64,000 nt of DNA from JAFMJV01 sp034436555 (GTDB lineage Bacteria; Chloroflexota; Limnocylindria; Limnocylindrales; CSP1-4), in the NCBI GenBank assembly GCA_034436555.1, contig DAOTUU010000020.1:56175-120174 (forward strand), given 5' to 3'. Under the pieces are notes generated by a model. That model was not told the origin of the DNA. It was given only the letters and a program-made list of their open reading frames with translations, and did not search any database. Numbering within the stretch: the stretch's first letter is position 1; each line of letters opens with the position of its first letter. Positions 9,324 to 17,016 of the stretch are shown one piece after another. The position numbers and the translations under genes are program-made.

Positions 9324-10301
9324 TCAGCGGTACCGGACGTCGAGGAGCAGCTTCACCGTGTCGCCGACCGCCGTCGCCTTGCCGTTCTTCCAGGCGGGGA
9401 CGACCATCCGGCGGCAGGTGTCCTTGTTGACGCCGACGATCGCGTAGGTCGCCTCCGAGGTCGTCTCGATGTTGAGGTACCTGAGCTGACGTTCGGACAG
9501 CAGCGCGACGATCGGGTCCTGCCTGGTCACGTCGCCGTCGAACGTGATGAGCAACACGCGCGGCAAGGTCGCCTCGTCCATGCCCGTGACCTGCGCTGCC
9601 TCACGCGCGGTCATCGACTCCACGCTCACGTTCGTGGCGCCCTTGCCCTGGACCCGCTCCAGGACGATCGTCAGCTCGTCCCACTTGTCCCGGGGGCCCC
9701 ACATCGCCTCGGTGATGCGCCAGGTGCCCTTCGTCGGGTCGTCGAAGTCCGCCTGCTCGCAGGTGAAGCCGGTGTCCGCGACGAGCGGCGCCGCGCTCGC
9801 GGACGGCGCCGGGGTCGCCGGCGGGGCCGTGGCGGGCGGGGGCGAAGCGCCGGGGTCGTCGCTGGCCAGGGGCCGGCGCGTGGGCAGGACGCCGGTGCCC
9901 GGGGATCGGGCGGGGTCAGGCGTCGCGCTGATCGGCCCGGTCGCCACCGGGGCCTGGCTGGACCCGGGCAGCATGCTCGCGGCGGGCGTCCTGCGTGCCC
10001 CCGCGGTGCCCCCGTCCCCGCCCGATGAGCGCAGGATGAGCCATCCGGCCCCCACCAGCACGACGATCGCGGCGAGCAGGCCGACCACCGCGGCGATTCC
10101 CGCGCCGTGATCGCTGGGCAGGTCCGCACGCCGTCCGGTGGTGCCCCTCGCGGGATCGCGCGGCGCGCCCATGGGCAGCCCGCAGTTCCTGCAGAACCGC
10201 GACATCGCGTCGTTGCGGAGACCGCAGACCGGGCAGATCACCTGGCTGGGATGCTGTTCGGTCGAGCCGCCGCGGTCCCGTCGCCTTCCAGGGAGCCTCA
10301 T
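9324..10301 (-). CDS. Zinc-ribbon, single-TM protein, paralogue of 3295-5046
   Basis: This 325-residue protein repeats the layout of the 583-residue protein: an N-terminal zinc ribbon (CPVCGLRNDAMSRFCRNCG), one membrane helix near residues 66-90 (AAVVGLLAAIVVLVGAGWLIL), a Pro/Ala/Thr linker and a C-terminal domain starting 'FTCEQADFDD'. It has one ribbon, not two, and a much shorter linker. The C-terminal domains share spacing of Trp, a 'DELTIVLERV' strand, 'VSVESM' and a late Cys followed by 'VPAW'. The domain is presumably extracytoplasmic. The ATG at 10301 has no good ribosome site, and a GTG at the start of 'ICPVCG' is an alternative. Function is unknown. Confidence 0.72.
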   Translation of the reverse strand: MRLPGRRRDRGGSTEQHPSQVICPVCGLRNDAMSRFCRNCGLPMGAPRDPARGTTGRRADLPSDHGAGIAAVVGLLAAIVVLVGAGWLILRSSGGDGGTAGARRTPAASMLPGSSQAPVATGPISATPDPARSPGTGVLPTRRPLASDDPGASPPPATAPPATPAPSASAAPLVADTGFTCEQADFDDPTKGTWRITEAMWGPRDKWDELTIVLERVQGKGATNVSVESMTAREAAQVTGMDEATLPRVLLITFDGDVTRQDPIVALLSERQLRYLNIETTSEATYAIVGVNKDTCRRMVVPAWKNGKATAVGDTVKLLLDVRYR

Positions 10302-10400
10302 CGGGGGGATGGTGCCACAGGTGCCCGGGAAGCGGGCCCGACGGCGTGGTCGAGTGCCCCGCGCCGGGTTCCGGCCCCGTCGCCCGAGGCGGTGTGGGGG

Positions 10401-11402
10401 TCAGGACCCCGCTGCCCGCACCGCCGGGATCACCTCTCGCCCGTAGGCCTGGAGGGTCTGTTCCTCGTCGCCGTTCATGAGGTAGATGTTGAACTGGTCC
10501 ACGCCCGCGTCGCGCAGCCGGGCCAGCTTGTCGAGGTGCGCCTCGACCGGTCCGATGATGCAGAACCGGTCCACCACCTCGTCGTCCACGAAGCCCGCGT
10601 TGGTCGAGCCGACCTCCGCATGGTGGAGATAGTCGTAGCCCTCGCGATCGCGGATGTACCCCGTGAGCGACTCCGGGAGCTGCTCCCGCGGGTACCGGTT
10701 GACCAGGTCCACGACATGGTTGCTGACGAGCGCCGGGAACCAGCGCACCCGCTCGCGGCACGCCTCCACGCTGCCCACATGCGCGGGCGCCGCCGCCTGC
10801 ACCCTCACCGAGCCCGGCGCCCGTCCGGCCTTCGCCTCCGCGTCCCGGACCATGCCCACCATCCAGCGCACCAGGTCGGGGTCCGCGAGCTGGAGGATCA
10901 CGCCATCCGCGACCCGGCCCGTCATGGCGAGCGCCATCGGCCCGTATCCTGCGACCCACACGGGCAGCCGCCACGCGCCGGTCCAGGGCAGATGGATCTC
11001 CCGGCCCTCGTCCTCCCCGGCGCGGCCCTCCACCAGGTCCCGGATGAGCACGATGGCCGCCTCCAGCGTGGCCATCGTCGTGGGCGGCTTGCCCAGCACC
11101 CGGCGCGCGCTGTCGCCCCTGCCGATGCCCAGGTCCATGCGCCCGCCAGACAGCTCGTCGAGGACCGCGAGCGAGGAGGCCGTGACGCTCGGTTCGCGGG
11201 TGGCCGGGTTGGTCACGCAGGTCCCGAGGCGCATCGCCGTGGTCGCCTGCGCCATGAGCGTGAGGAGCGGATAGGGGTCCCGCCACAGGACATGCGAATC
11301 GAAGAGCCAGCCGTAGGTGAACCCCGCCTCCTCCGCCTGGCGGGTCAGCGCCACGGTGCGCTCGATGGTGTGGTCGGGCTTGAGCGTGAATCCGAAGTCC
11401 AT
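10401..11402 (-). CDS. Luciferase-like F420-type oxidoreductase linked to hydantoinase loci
   Basis: This is a TIM-barrel luciferase-like (LLM) enzyme of 333 residues. From memory it matches the family annotated as 'TIGR03842 LLM class F420-dependent oxidoreductase': the start MDFGFTLKPD, 'TNPATREPSVTASSLAVLDELSGGR', 'GIGRGDSARRVLGKPP', 'GYDYLHHAEVG' and 'DRFCIIGPVEAHLDKLARL' are all characteristic. Members use F420 or flavin to reduce or oxidise small molecules; the substrate of this family is not known to me. In actinobacteria it is commonly found beside dihydropyrimidinase, a nitrilase-type amidohydrolase and a class III aminotransferase, and all three occur here. A role in the pyrimidine pathway is inference. 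TACGCT at 11411-11416 lies 8 bases before the ATG, so it probably has its own leaderless promoter. Confidence 0.85.
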   Translation of the reverse strand: MDFGFTLKPDHTIERTVALTRQAEEAGFTYGWLFDSHVLWRDPYPLLTLMAQATTAMRLGTCVTNPATREPSVTASSLAVLDELSGGRMDLGIGRGDSARRVLGKPPTTMATLEAAIVLIRDLVEGRAGEDEGREIHLPWTGAWRLPVWVAGYGPMALAMTGRVADGVILQLADPDLVRWMVGMVRDAEAKAGRAPGSVRVQAAAPAHVGSVEACRERVRWFPALVSNHVVDLVNRYPREQLPESLTGYIRDREGYDYLHHAEVGSTNAGFVDDEVVDRFCIIGPVEAHLDKLARLRDAGVDQFNIYLMNGDEEQTLQAYGREVIPAVRAAGS

Positions 11403-11410
11403 GGCGCCGC

Positions 11411-11416
11411 AGCGTA
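11411..11416 (-). promoter_or_regulatory. -10 box TACGCT, leaderless LLM gene
   Basis: TACGCT on the minus strand ends 8 bases before the ATG at 11402, so the mRNA would begin at or near the start codon. Confidence 0.5.
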
Positions 11417-11460
11417 CACCCCGTGGCGGTGGTCGGCCCTGCGGGCCTGCCGCCCGTCGG

Positions 11461-13116
11461 TCAGGCCGGAGCGACCAGCGTGTCGAGAGCGTCCGGGGCC
11501 GCGTCCTCCTCCGGGGGCGGCGCCAGGTCGGCGTGCGCCGGCAGGCGGCGCGTGAACCACAGCCCGAGCAGCGCGAAGACCGCGACGGCCGCGAGCGCAT
11601 TCCGGAGACCCTGGAGCTCCGCATCGCCGTACTCCGCGGCGATGACGGCGGCCTGGTCGGCCGGGACGCCCGCCTGCACCAGCAGCCGCTCCGCGTCTTC
11701 CTGGGGGATGACCTGCAGGCCGGTGTCCTCGACGTACGCCACGATCGAGCCCTGGGCCTCGGCTGACACGTCCGGGTGGCCGGTGATGCCGTCGATGAAC
11801 GCCGCCGACAGTCCCGACAGCAGGATGGCACCGATGAGCGCGGTGCCCAGGGACGCCCCCAGGTTCTGGGCCGTGCCCTGGAGGCCCCCCGCCTCGTTCG
11901 TGCGCGACGGCGGCACCGACGACATGATGACGTTGCCCAGCTGCGAGGCGAGCAGCCCGGCGCCCACGCCGATGATGGCGAGGCCGACCGCGAAGCCGAT
12001 GTCGTTGAGCGCCGGATCCAGGGTGCCCAGCAGCACCGCCGCCCCGAGGGCCACCGCGGCGAGACCGACCTGGGCCACTCGGCGGGGTGAGCGGCGGGCC
12101 GCGGCGCGCGGCCCCAGGAGTGCGGCGATGAGCATCATCACCGACATCGGCACGAGCTTGACGCCCGTCTGGAAGGCGTCCAGGCCCACGATCACCTGGA
12201 GGTAGACCGGCAGCACGAAGAACGTGCCCAGCAGCACCAGCTGCTGGACGCCCAGCGTGGTCAGGCCGGCACGCAGGGGCACGATCCTCAGCAGCGCCAG
12301 GTCCAGCAGTCGGTCGCGGCCCAGTCGGGCTCGCCGTCCCTCCCACTCCATGAACGCCCACAGCAGGCCCAGGCCCCCCAGGATGAGGAACGGCACCATC
12401 GACAGGCCCAGGGGGGTGATCTCCCGGCCCGCGATCACCAGCGCACCCTTGGGCTGCACCCAGCCCCAGGCGCTGCTCTGGAGGATGCCGAGGACGACGA
12501 GGCCCAGCCCGCCGGCGGACAGGGCAGCCCCGACCAGATCGAGGCGCGGCACGGTCGTCGGGCGGGGGCTGCGCCTCATCCGGTTCCGCGTCAGCAGGAT
12601 CAGGGCGACGATCACGACCTCACCCAGGAACACGAGGCGCCAGGTGAAGGTGGTGGTCACCCAGCCGCCGATGAGCGGACCCGCCGCCACCGCCGCCGCC
12701 GCCACGCCGCCGATGATGCCGTACGCGAGGGCTCGATCCTTCCCCTCGTAGTTCGCCGCGATGAGCGCCGCGATGGCCGGGATCACGAGCACCGCCCCCA
12801 GGCCCTCGATGAGCGACCAGCCGAACAGGAGCACCCCCAGGTTGGGGCTGATGGCGGTGATGAAGGAGCCGCTGGCGTACACCACGAGGCCCACCGCGAA
12901 CGTGCGGTCGCGGCCCCAGATGTCGCCGATCTTGGCGCCCACGAGCATGAACGCGGCCATCACGAGGGTGTACGCGGTGATGGCCAGCTGGACGCCCGAG
13001 ATGGTGGTGTCCAGGTCCTCCACGATCTGGCTGATGGACACGTTCATCACGGAACTGTCTAGGACCATCACGAACTGCGCCGCGGCGAGGATGAGGATCG
13101 CGGTCCAGCGGCCCAT
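11461..13116 (-). CDS. MFS drug-type exporter, DHA2 (EmrB/QacA) family
   Basis: This is a major facilitator of 551 residues with about 14 membrane helices, the DHA2 layout. The first helix (GRWTAILILAAAQFVMVLDSSVMNVSI) carries the D-S-S/T-x-M/V-N motif D1 of this subfamily, and 'GAKIGDIWGRDRTFAVGL' is the conserved loop 2-3 motif A. Proton-driven export of drugs or metabolites is the expected role; the substrate is unknown. The C-terminal loop (VEDTGLQVIPQEDAERLLVQAGV) is long. The ATG at 13116 is chosen because it opens the first helix; the reading frame is open further upstream. It diverges from the BMP importer gene with 115 bases between them. Confidence 0.88.
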   Translation of the reverse strand: MGRWTAILILAAAQFVMVLDSSVMNVSISQIVEDLDTTISGVQLAITAYTLVMAAFMLVGAKIGDIWGRDRTFAVGLVVYASGSFITAISPNLGVLLFGWSLIEGLGAVLVIPAIAALIAANYEGKDRALAYGIIGGVAAAAVAAGPLIGGWVTTTFTWRLVFLGEVVIVALILLTRNRMRRSPRPTTVPRLDLVGAALSAGGLGLVVLGILQSSAWGWVQPKGALVIAGREITPLGLSMVPFLILGGLGLLWAFMEWEGRRARLGRDRLLDLALLRIVPLRAGLTTLGVQQLVLLGTFFVLPVYLQVIVGLDAFQTGVKLVPMSVMMLIAALLGPRAAARRSPRRVAQVGLAAVALGAAVLLGTLDPALNDIGFAVGLAIIGVGAGLLASQLGNVIMSSVPPSRTNEAGGLQGTAQNLGASLGTALIGAILLSGLSAAFIDGITGHPDVSAEAQGSIVAYVEDTGLQVIPQEDAERLLVQAGVPADQAAVIAAEYGDAELQGLRNALAAVAVFALLGLWFTRRLPAHADLAPPPEEDAAPDALDTLVAPA

Positions 13117-13191
13117 CAGCGGGCGCCATCCTTTCTCTGGGGCTGGCACATGGACCCCGCTGCGTCGTGCCACGCGCATCCTGCCATGCGA

Positions 13192-13197
13192 TACGCT
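13192..13197 (+). promoter_or_regulatory. -10 box TACGCT for the BMP importer operon
   Basis: TACGCT is followed at 13216-13220 by GGAGG, 11 bases before the GTG start at 13232. The leader would be about 28 bases long. Confidence 0.4.
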
Positions 13198-13231
13198 CGC
13201 CGTGATCGCGCTGATGGAGGACGTCCCCGCT

Positions 13232-14305
13232 GTGAGGTTCCGCATTCGCCCCCTGCCCGCCGCACTGGCGCTCCTGGGCCTCCTGACCGCGGTCGCCGGG
13301 GTCGTGCCGTCCGCCCGGCCGGTCGCGGCGCAGTCTCCGTCCGCGTCATCGGGCTCACGCGGCGCGCAGGTCAGCCGGGTCGCGGTGGCCTACGACCTGT
13401 CCGGGCGCAGCGAGGGTGACTTCAACGACCTGGCGTACCAGGGCGTGCGGCGCGCCGCCGAGGCCCTGGGGGCGGAGGTGCTGGAGGTCACCGCGCGCAT
13501 GGACGACACCGACACCGCCCGAGCCGAGCGCCTGCGACTGCTCGCGGAGGCCGGATACAACCCCATCGTGGGGGTCGGCTTCACGTACTCCGAGCCCATG
13601 CGCGTCGTGGCGGCGGAGTTCCCGGGCACGACCTTCGCCATCGTGGATGACGCGGCGATCGAGGGACCCAACATCCAGGCCATCACGTTCAAGGAGCACG
13701 AGGGCTCGTTCCTGGTGGGTGCCGCCGCCGGCCTCACGTCGACGACGGGTCACGTCGGGTTCGTGGGCGCCGTGCCCATCCCGCTCATCGAGAAGTTCCA
13801 GGCGGGCTACCAGGCGGGTGTGGCGGCGGTGGCGCCGGATGCGACGGTGGACGTGAGCTTCCTGTCCCAGCCGCCCGACTTCTCCGGGTTCGGCGATCCG
13901 GCGCGCGGCAGGGAGGCGGCGCTCGGCCAGTTCGACAGCGGCGCCGACGTGGTGTTCGCGGCGGCGGGCGGCAGCGGCGAGGGCGTCGTGGAGGCGGCGG
14001 CCCAGGCGGGCGGCTGGGCGATCGGCGTGGACGCCGACCAGTGGCCGCTCGTGGACGAGGCGCTCCGGCCGCACGTGCTGACCTCGATGCTCAAGCATGC
14101 GGACCTGGCCACCGAGGCGTTCGTGCGATCGGTGGCCGAGGGGACGTTCGCGCCCGGGCACCTGGACTACGGCATCGCGGAGGGCGGTGTCGGGTATGCC
14201 ACGTCCGGTAGCCACCTCGACGCCATCCGCCCGCAGCTCGATGACTGGGCGGCGCGCATCGCCGCGGGCGAGGTGATCGTGCCCGAGGTTCCCGTCGGCG
14301 CCTGA
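13232..14305 (+). CDS. BMP-family nucleoside/nucleobase-binding protein
   Basis: This is the solute-binding protein of an ABC importer, with 357 residues and a signal peptide (PAALALLGLLTAVAGVVPSARPVAA). The mature part is a BMP (PnrA/Med-like) fold: 'VAVAYDLSGRSEGDFNDLAYQGVRRA' near the start, 'NPIVGVGFTYSEPM', 'GSFLVGAAAGLTS', 'VGFVGAVPIPLIEKFQAGY' and 'GWAIGVDADQW'. Characterised relatives bind purine or pyrimidine nucleosides. No Cys follows the signal segment, so there is no lipobox, unusual for this family. The GTG start is chosen for its GGAGG; an ATG at 13214 would overlap that site. It heads an operon with the ATPase and two permeases. Confidence 0.9.
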   Translation: MRFRIRPLPAALALLGLLTAVAGVVPSARPVAAQSPSASSGSRGAQVSRVAVAYDLSGRSEGDFNDLAYQGVRRAAEALGAEVLEVTARMDDTDTARAERLRLLAEAGYNPIVGVGFTYSEPMRVVAAEFPGTTFAIVDDAAIEGPNIQAITFKEHEGSFLVGAAAGLTSTTGHVGFVGAVPIPLIEKFQAGYQAGVAAVAPDATVDVSFLSQPPDFSGFGDPARGREAALGQFDSGADVVFAAAGGSGEGVVEAAAQAGGWAIGVDADQWPLVDEALRPHVLTSMLKHADLATEAFVRSVAEGTFAPGHLDYGIAEGGVGYATSGSHLDAIRPQLDDWAARIAAGEVIVPEVPVGA

Positions 14306-14345
14306 CCCGGATGCCGCCCATCGCGCTCGGTCCCTGGTGCCGCCG

Positions 14346-15869
14346 ATGACGCATCCGCTCATCCGCATGCGCGGCGTCGGCCGGAGATTCCCGGGCGTCG
14401 TGGCGAATCACGACGTGGACCTGGATGTGCTGCCGGGGACGATCCACGCCATCGTGGGCGAGAACGGCGCGGGCAAGACCACGCTGATGCGCCTCCTCGC
14501 GGGCATGCTCCGGCCGGACGCGGGGGAGATCCGCATCGACGACGAGCCGGTGCGGTTCCGCTCCCCGGCGGACGCGATCGGCCGCGGCATCGGGATGGTC
14601 CAGCAGCACCTTTCGCTCGCCGACGACCTGACGGTGCTGGAGAACCTCGTGCTGGGGGCCGAGCCGACGCGCCTGGGCCGGCTCGATGTCGCGGCCGCCC
14701 GGGAGGCCATCCGCGAGCTCGGCGCCCGGCATGACCTGGCGCTCGACCCGGACATGCGGGTGGAGGACCTGCCCATCGGCGCTCGCCAGAAGGTGGAGAT
14801 CCTGAAGGTGCTGTTCCGACGCGCCCGCATCCTCATCCTCGACGAGCCCACGGCCGCGCTGGTGCCCCAGGAGTCCGATGCGCTGCTCCGGACGATGCGC
14901 TCGATGCGGTCGGAGGGCGTCACCATCCTGTTCGTGTCGCACCGCCTGGACGAGGTCCTGTCGACCGCGGACGCCATCACGGTGATGCGTGCCGGGACCA
15001 CCCTGGGCACGTCGTCGCCCGGAGCCCTCGACGTGCGTCGGCTGGCGGCGCTGGTGGTCGGCGAGGACCTGCCGCAGGCCGTCCGCCACAGCCGACCCCC
15101 CGGCACGACGGTGATGCTCTCGATCCGGGGCCTGCGGTCGGCGGCGGCACCGGGCGGCACCGGTCTCGCCGGGGTGTCCCTGGACGTGCGTGCCGGTGAG
15201 ATCGTCGGGATCGCGGGCGTGGAGGGGAACGGGCAGTCGGAGCTGTTCGACGCCATCCTCGGCCTGTCCGAGCCGGACGCGGGCTCCGTGGAGCTGGCGG
15301 GCCACGACGTCTCGCGCGCGTCGGTCCGGGCGCGCCGGGGGCTCGGCCTCGCCGCCATCCCCGCCGACCGCCACCGGGACGCGCTGCTGCCCGACGCACC
15401 GCTGTGGGAGAACCGCGTGCTGGGCCACCAGCACGCGCCACCCCTCGCGCGCGGCCCGTGGCTCGACCGCACGGCCGCCCGCGCCAGCACTCGCGCGCTC
15501 GTGCGCGAGGCGGATGTGCGGACGCCCGGCATCGATGTCGCGGTCTCCGCGCTGTCGGGCGGCAACCAGCAGCGGCTGATCGTGGCCCGGGAGCTGGCCG
15601 ACGGCCCCCGGGTGCTGCTCGCGGCGCATCCCACGCGGGGCGTCGACGTGGGCGCCCAGGCCGCCATCTGGTCGCGCCTCGCCTCGGCGCGCGACATGGG
15701 CCTGGCCGTGCTGCTGCTGTCCGCCGACCTTGAGGAGCTGCTGCGCCTGTGCGACCGGATCGCGGTGATGCTGCGCGGTTCGGTGGTGGCGGAGCTGGAC
15801 CCCCGCGCGCTCACCCCGGAGCGGCTCGGTGCCGCGATGACCGGCCTGGCTGGAGCGGCGGACGCATGA
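14346..15869 (+). CDS. ABC importer ATPase, two nucleotide-binding domains (RbsA/NupA type)
   Basis: This 507-residue ATPase powers the importer. The first domain has a full Walker A (GENGAGKTT), a signature-like 'LPIGARQKVEIL' and Walker B 'ILILDEPTAALV'. The second has a degenerate Walker A (GVEGNGQSE), a good signature (LSGGNQQRLIVAREL) and an altered Walker B, 'LLAAHPTRGVD', where the usual Asp-Glu is replaced. Degenerate second domains are normal for RbsA and nucleoside-importer ATPases, so only one site is likely to hydrolyse ATP. A GTG nine bases upstream is another possible start. The stop overlaps a tiny reading frame that leads into the permease gene. Confidence 0.92.
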   Translation: MTHPLIRMRGVGRRFPGVVANHDVDLDVLPGTIHAIVGENGAGKTTLMRLLAGMLRPDAGEIRIDDEPVRFRSPADAIGRGIGMVQQHLSLADDLTVLENLVLGAEPTRLGRLDVAAAREAIRELGARHDLALDPDMRVEDLPIGARQKVEILKVLFRRARILILDEPTAALVPQESDALLRTMRSMRSEGVTILFVSHRLDEVLSTADAITVMRAGTTLGTSSPGALDVRRLAALVVGEDLPQAVRHSRPPGTTVMLSIRGLRSAAAPGGTGLAGVSLDVRAGEIVGIAGVEGNGQSELFDAILGLSEPDAGSVELAGHDVSRASVRARRGLGLAAIPADRHRDALLPDAPLWENRVLGHQHAPPLARGPWLDRTAARASTRALVREADVRTPGIDVAVSALSGGNQQRLIVARELADGPRVLLAAHPTRGVDVGAQAAIWSRLASARDMGLAVLLLSADLEELLRLCDRIAVMLRGSVVAELDPRALTPERLGAAMTGLAGAADA

Positions 15870-15922
15870 GTGGCGATCGGGCTGCGGACGCATCGGCCGT
15901 GACACGGGCGACCGACGCATGA
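15866..15922 (+). CDS. 18-codon relay frame between ATPase and permease
   Basis: An ATG overlaps the ATPase stop as ATGA at 15866-15869 and opens an 18-codon frame (MSGDRAADASAVTRATDA) whose own stop overlaps the permease ATG as ATGA at 15919-15922. The two junctions are near-identical (GACGCATGAGTssCGATCGGG), which points to a short tandem duplication of the original junction. It may simply pass ribosomes from one gene to the next. Whether the peptide is made is unknown. Confidence 0.4.
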   Translation: MSGDRAADASAVTRATDA

Positions 15923-17016
15923 GTCCCGATCGGGTGACGGGTGCGGCCGCGACCGTGCTCGTCGGGGCCGCGGCGGTGGCCGTGGCGCTGCTCGTGGCGG
16001 GCGTCGTGCTCTCGCTCACCGGCGCCGACCCGCTGGACGTCGCGGGCCGCACGGTGGCGTACGGCACGACCGCCCGCAGCGCGACCGCGGTCATCGACAG
16101 GGCCGTCCCGTACTACCTCGCGGGGATCGCGGCGGCCGTCGCGTTCCGCGCCGGCCTGTTCAACATCGGCATCGACGGGCAGTACCGGCTGGCCGTGTTC
16201 GCCGCCGCGGTCGTGGGCGGGGCGGTGGCCCTCCCGGCGCCCGTCCACCTGGCGCTGGTCATCGGCGTCGCGATGATCGTGGGCGCCGGCTGGGCGGCCA
16301 TCGCGGGCCTGCTCGCGGCGTATCGCGGCGTGTCGGTCGTGATCGGCACGATCATGCTCAACGCGATCGCCACCGGCCTCATCGCGTGGCTGCTCGATCC
16401 ATCGAGACTGGGCCACCGGGCCCCTGGCTCGAACAACCTGACCACCCCGCCCATCGCGACCTCGGGCTGGCTGCCCGCCCTGCCGACGCCCCTGGGGGAT
16501 GTCGGCGGGGCCCTTGTGGGCGCGACCGCCGTGGGTGCGGCCACCTGGGTGCTGCTCGGTCGCTCCCGCTTCGGGTTCGACCTGCGGGCCATGGGCGCCT
16601 CGCTCCGGGCCGCCCGGATCGGCGGTGTCGAGACGCGGCGGATGATCGTGACCACGATGATCCTGTCGGGGGCGATCGCGGGCCTCGTGGGGCTGCCCGG
16701 GCTGCTGGGCGAGGCTCACCGATATGGCCTGGACTTCCCGGCGGGCCTCGGCTGGACCGGCATCTCCATCGCGATCCTGGGGCGCAATCACCCCGTGGGC
16801 ATCGCGATCGGGGCGCTGCTGTGGGCCTGGCTGGAGCGGGCGGCCCAGGTGCTGGACCTGGCGGGCATCTCGCGCGAGGTCGTGACCATCATGCAGGCGG
16901 TCGTCGTCATCGCGGTGGTCGTCGCCTGGGAGCTGGCCCGTCGCGCGTCGCTCCGGCGCCAGCGGCGGTCGGCGGGCCTGCTGGCGCGGGCGACGCCCGC
17001 GGGTTCGCGGCCATGA
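15919..17016 (+). CDS. ABC importer permease 1 (BPD_transp_2, NupB/YufP type)
   Basis: This 365-residue protein has about nine membrane helices and belongs to the branched-chain/ribose/nucleoside permease superfamily. Landmarks are 'YYLAGIAAAVAFRAGLFNIGIDGQY', the G-x-F/L-N-I-G-x-E/D-G-Q motif of nucleoside permeases, 'IGTIMLNAIATGLIAWLL' and 'GGVETRRMIVTTMILSGAIAGL'. It pairs with the next gene to form the pore. The ATG sits in the ATGA junction described above, and the stop overlaps the next start as ATGA. Confidence 0.92.
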   Translation: MSPDRVTGAAATVLVGAAAVAVALLVAGVVLSLTGADPLDVAGRTVAYGTTARSATAVIDRAVPYYLAGIAAAVAFRAGLFNIGIDGQYRLAVFAAAVVGGAVALPAPVHLALVIGVAMIVGAGWAAIAGLLAAYRGVSVVIGTIMLNAIATGLIAWLLDPSRLGHRAPGSNNLTTPPIATSGWLPALPTPLGDVGGALVGATAVGAATWVLLGRSRFGFDLRAMGASLRAARIGGVETRRMIVTTMILSGAIAGLVGLPGLLGEAHRYGLDFPAGLGWTGISIAILGRNHPVGIAIGALLWAWLERAAQVLDLAGISREVVTIMQAVVVIAVVVAWELARRASLRRQRRSAGLLARATPAGSRP

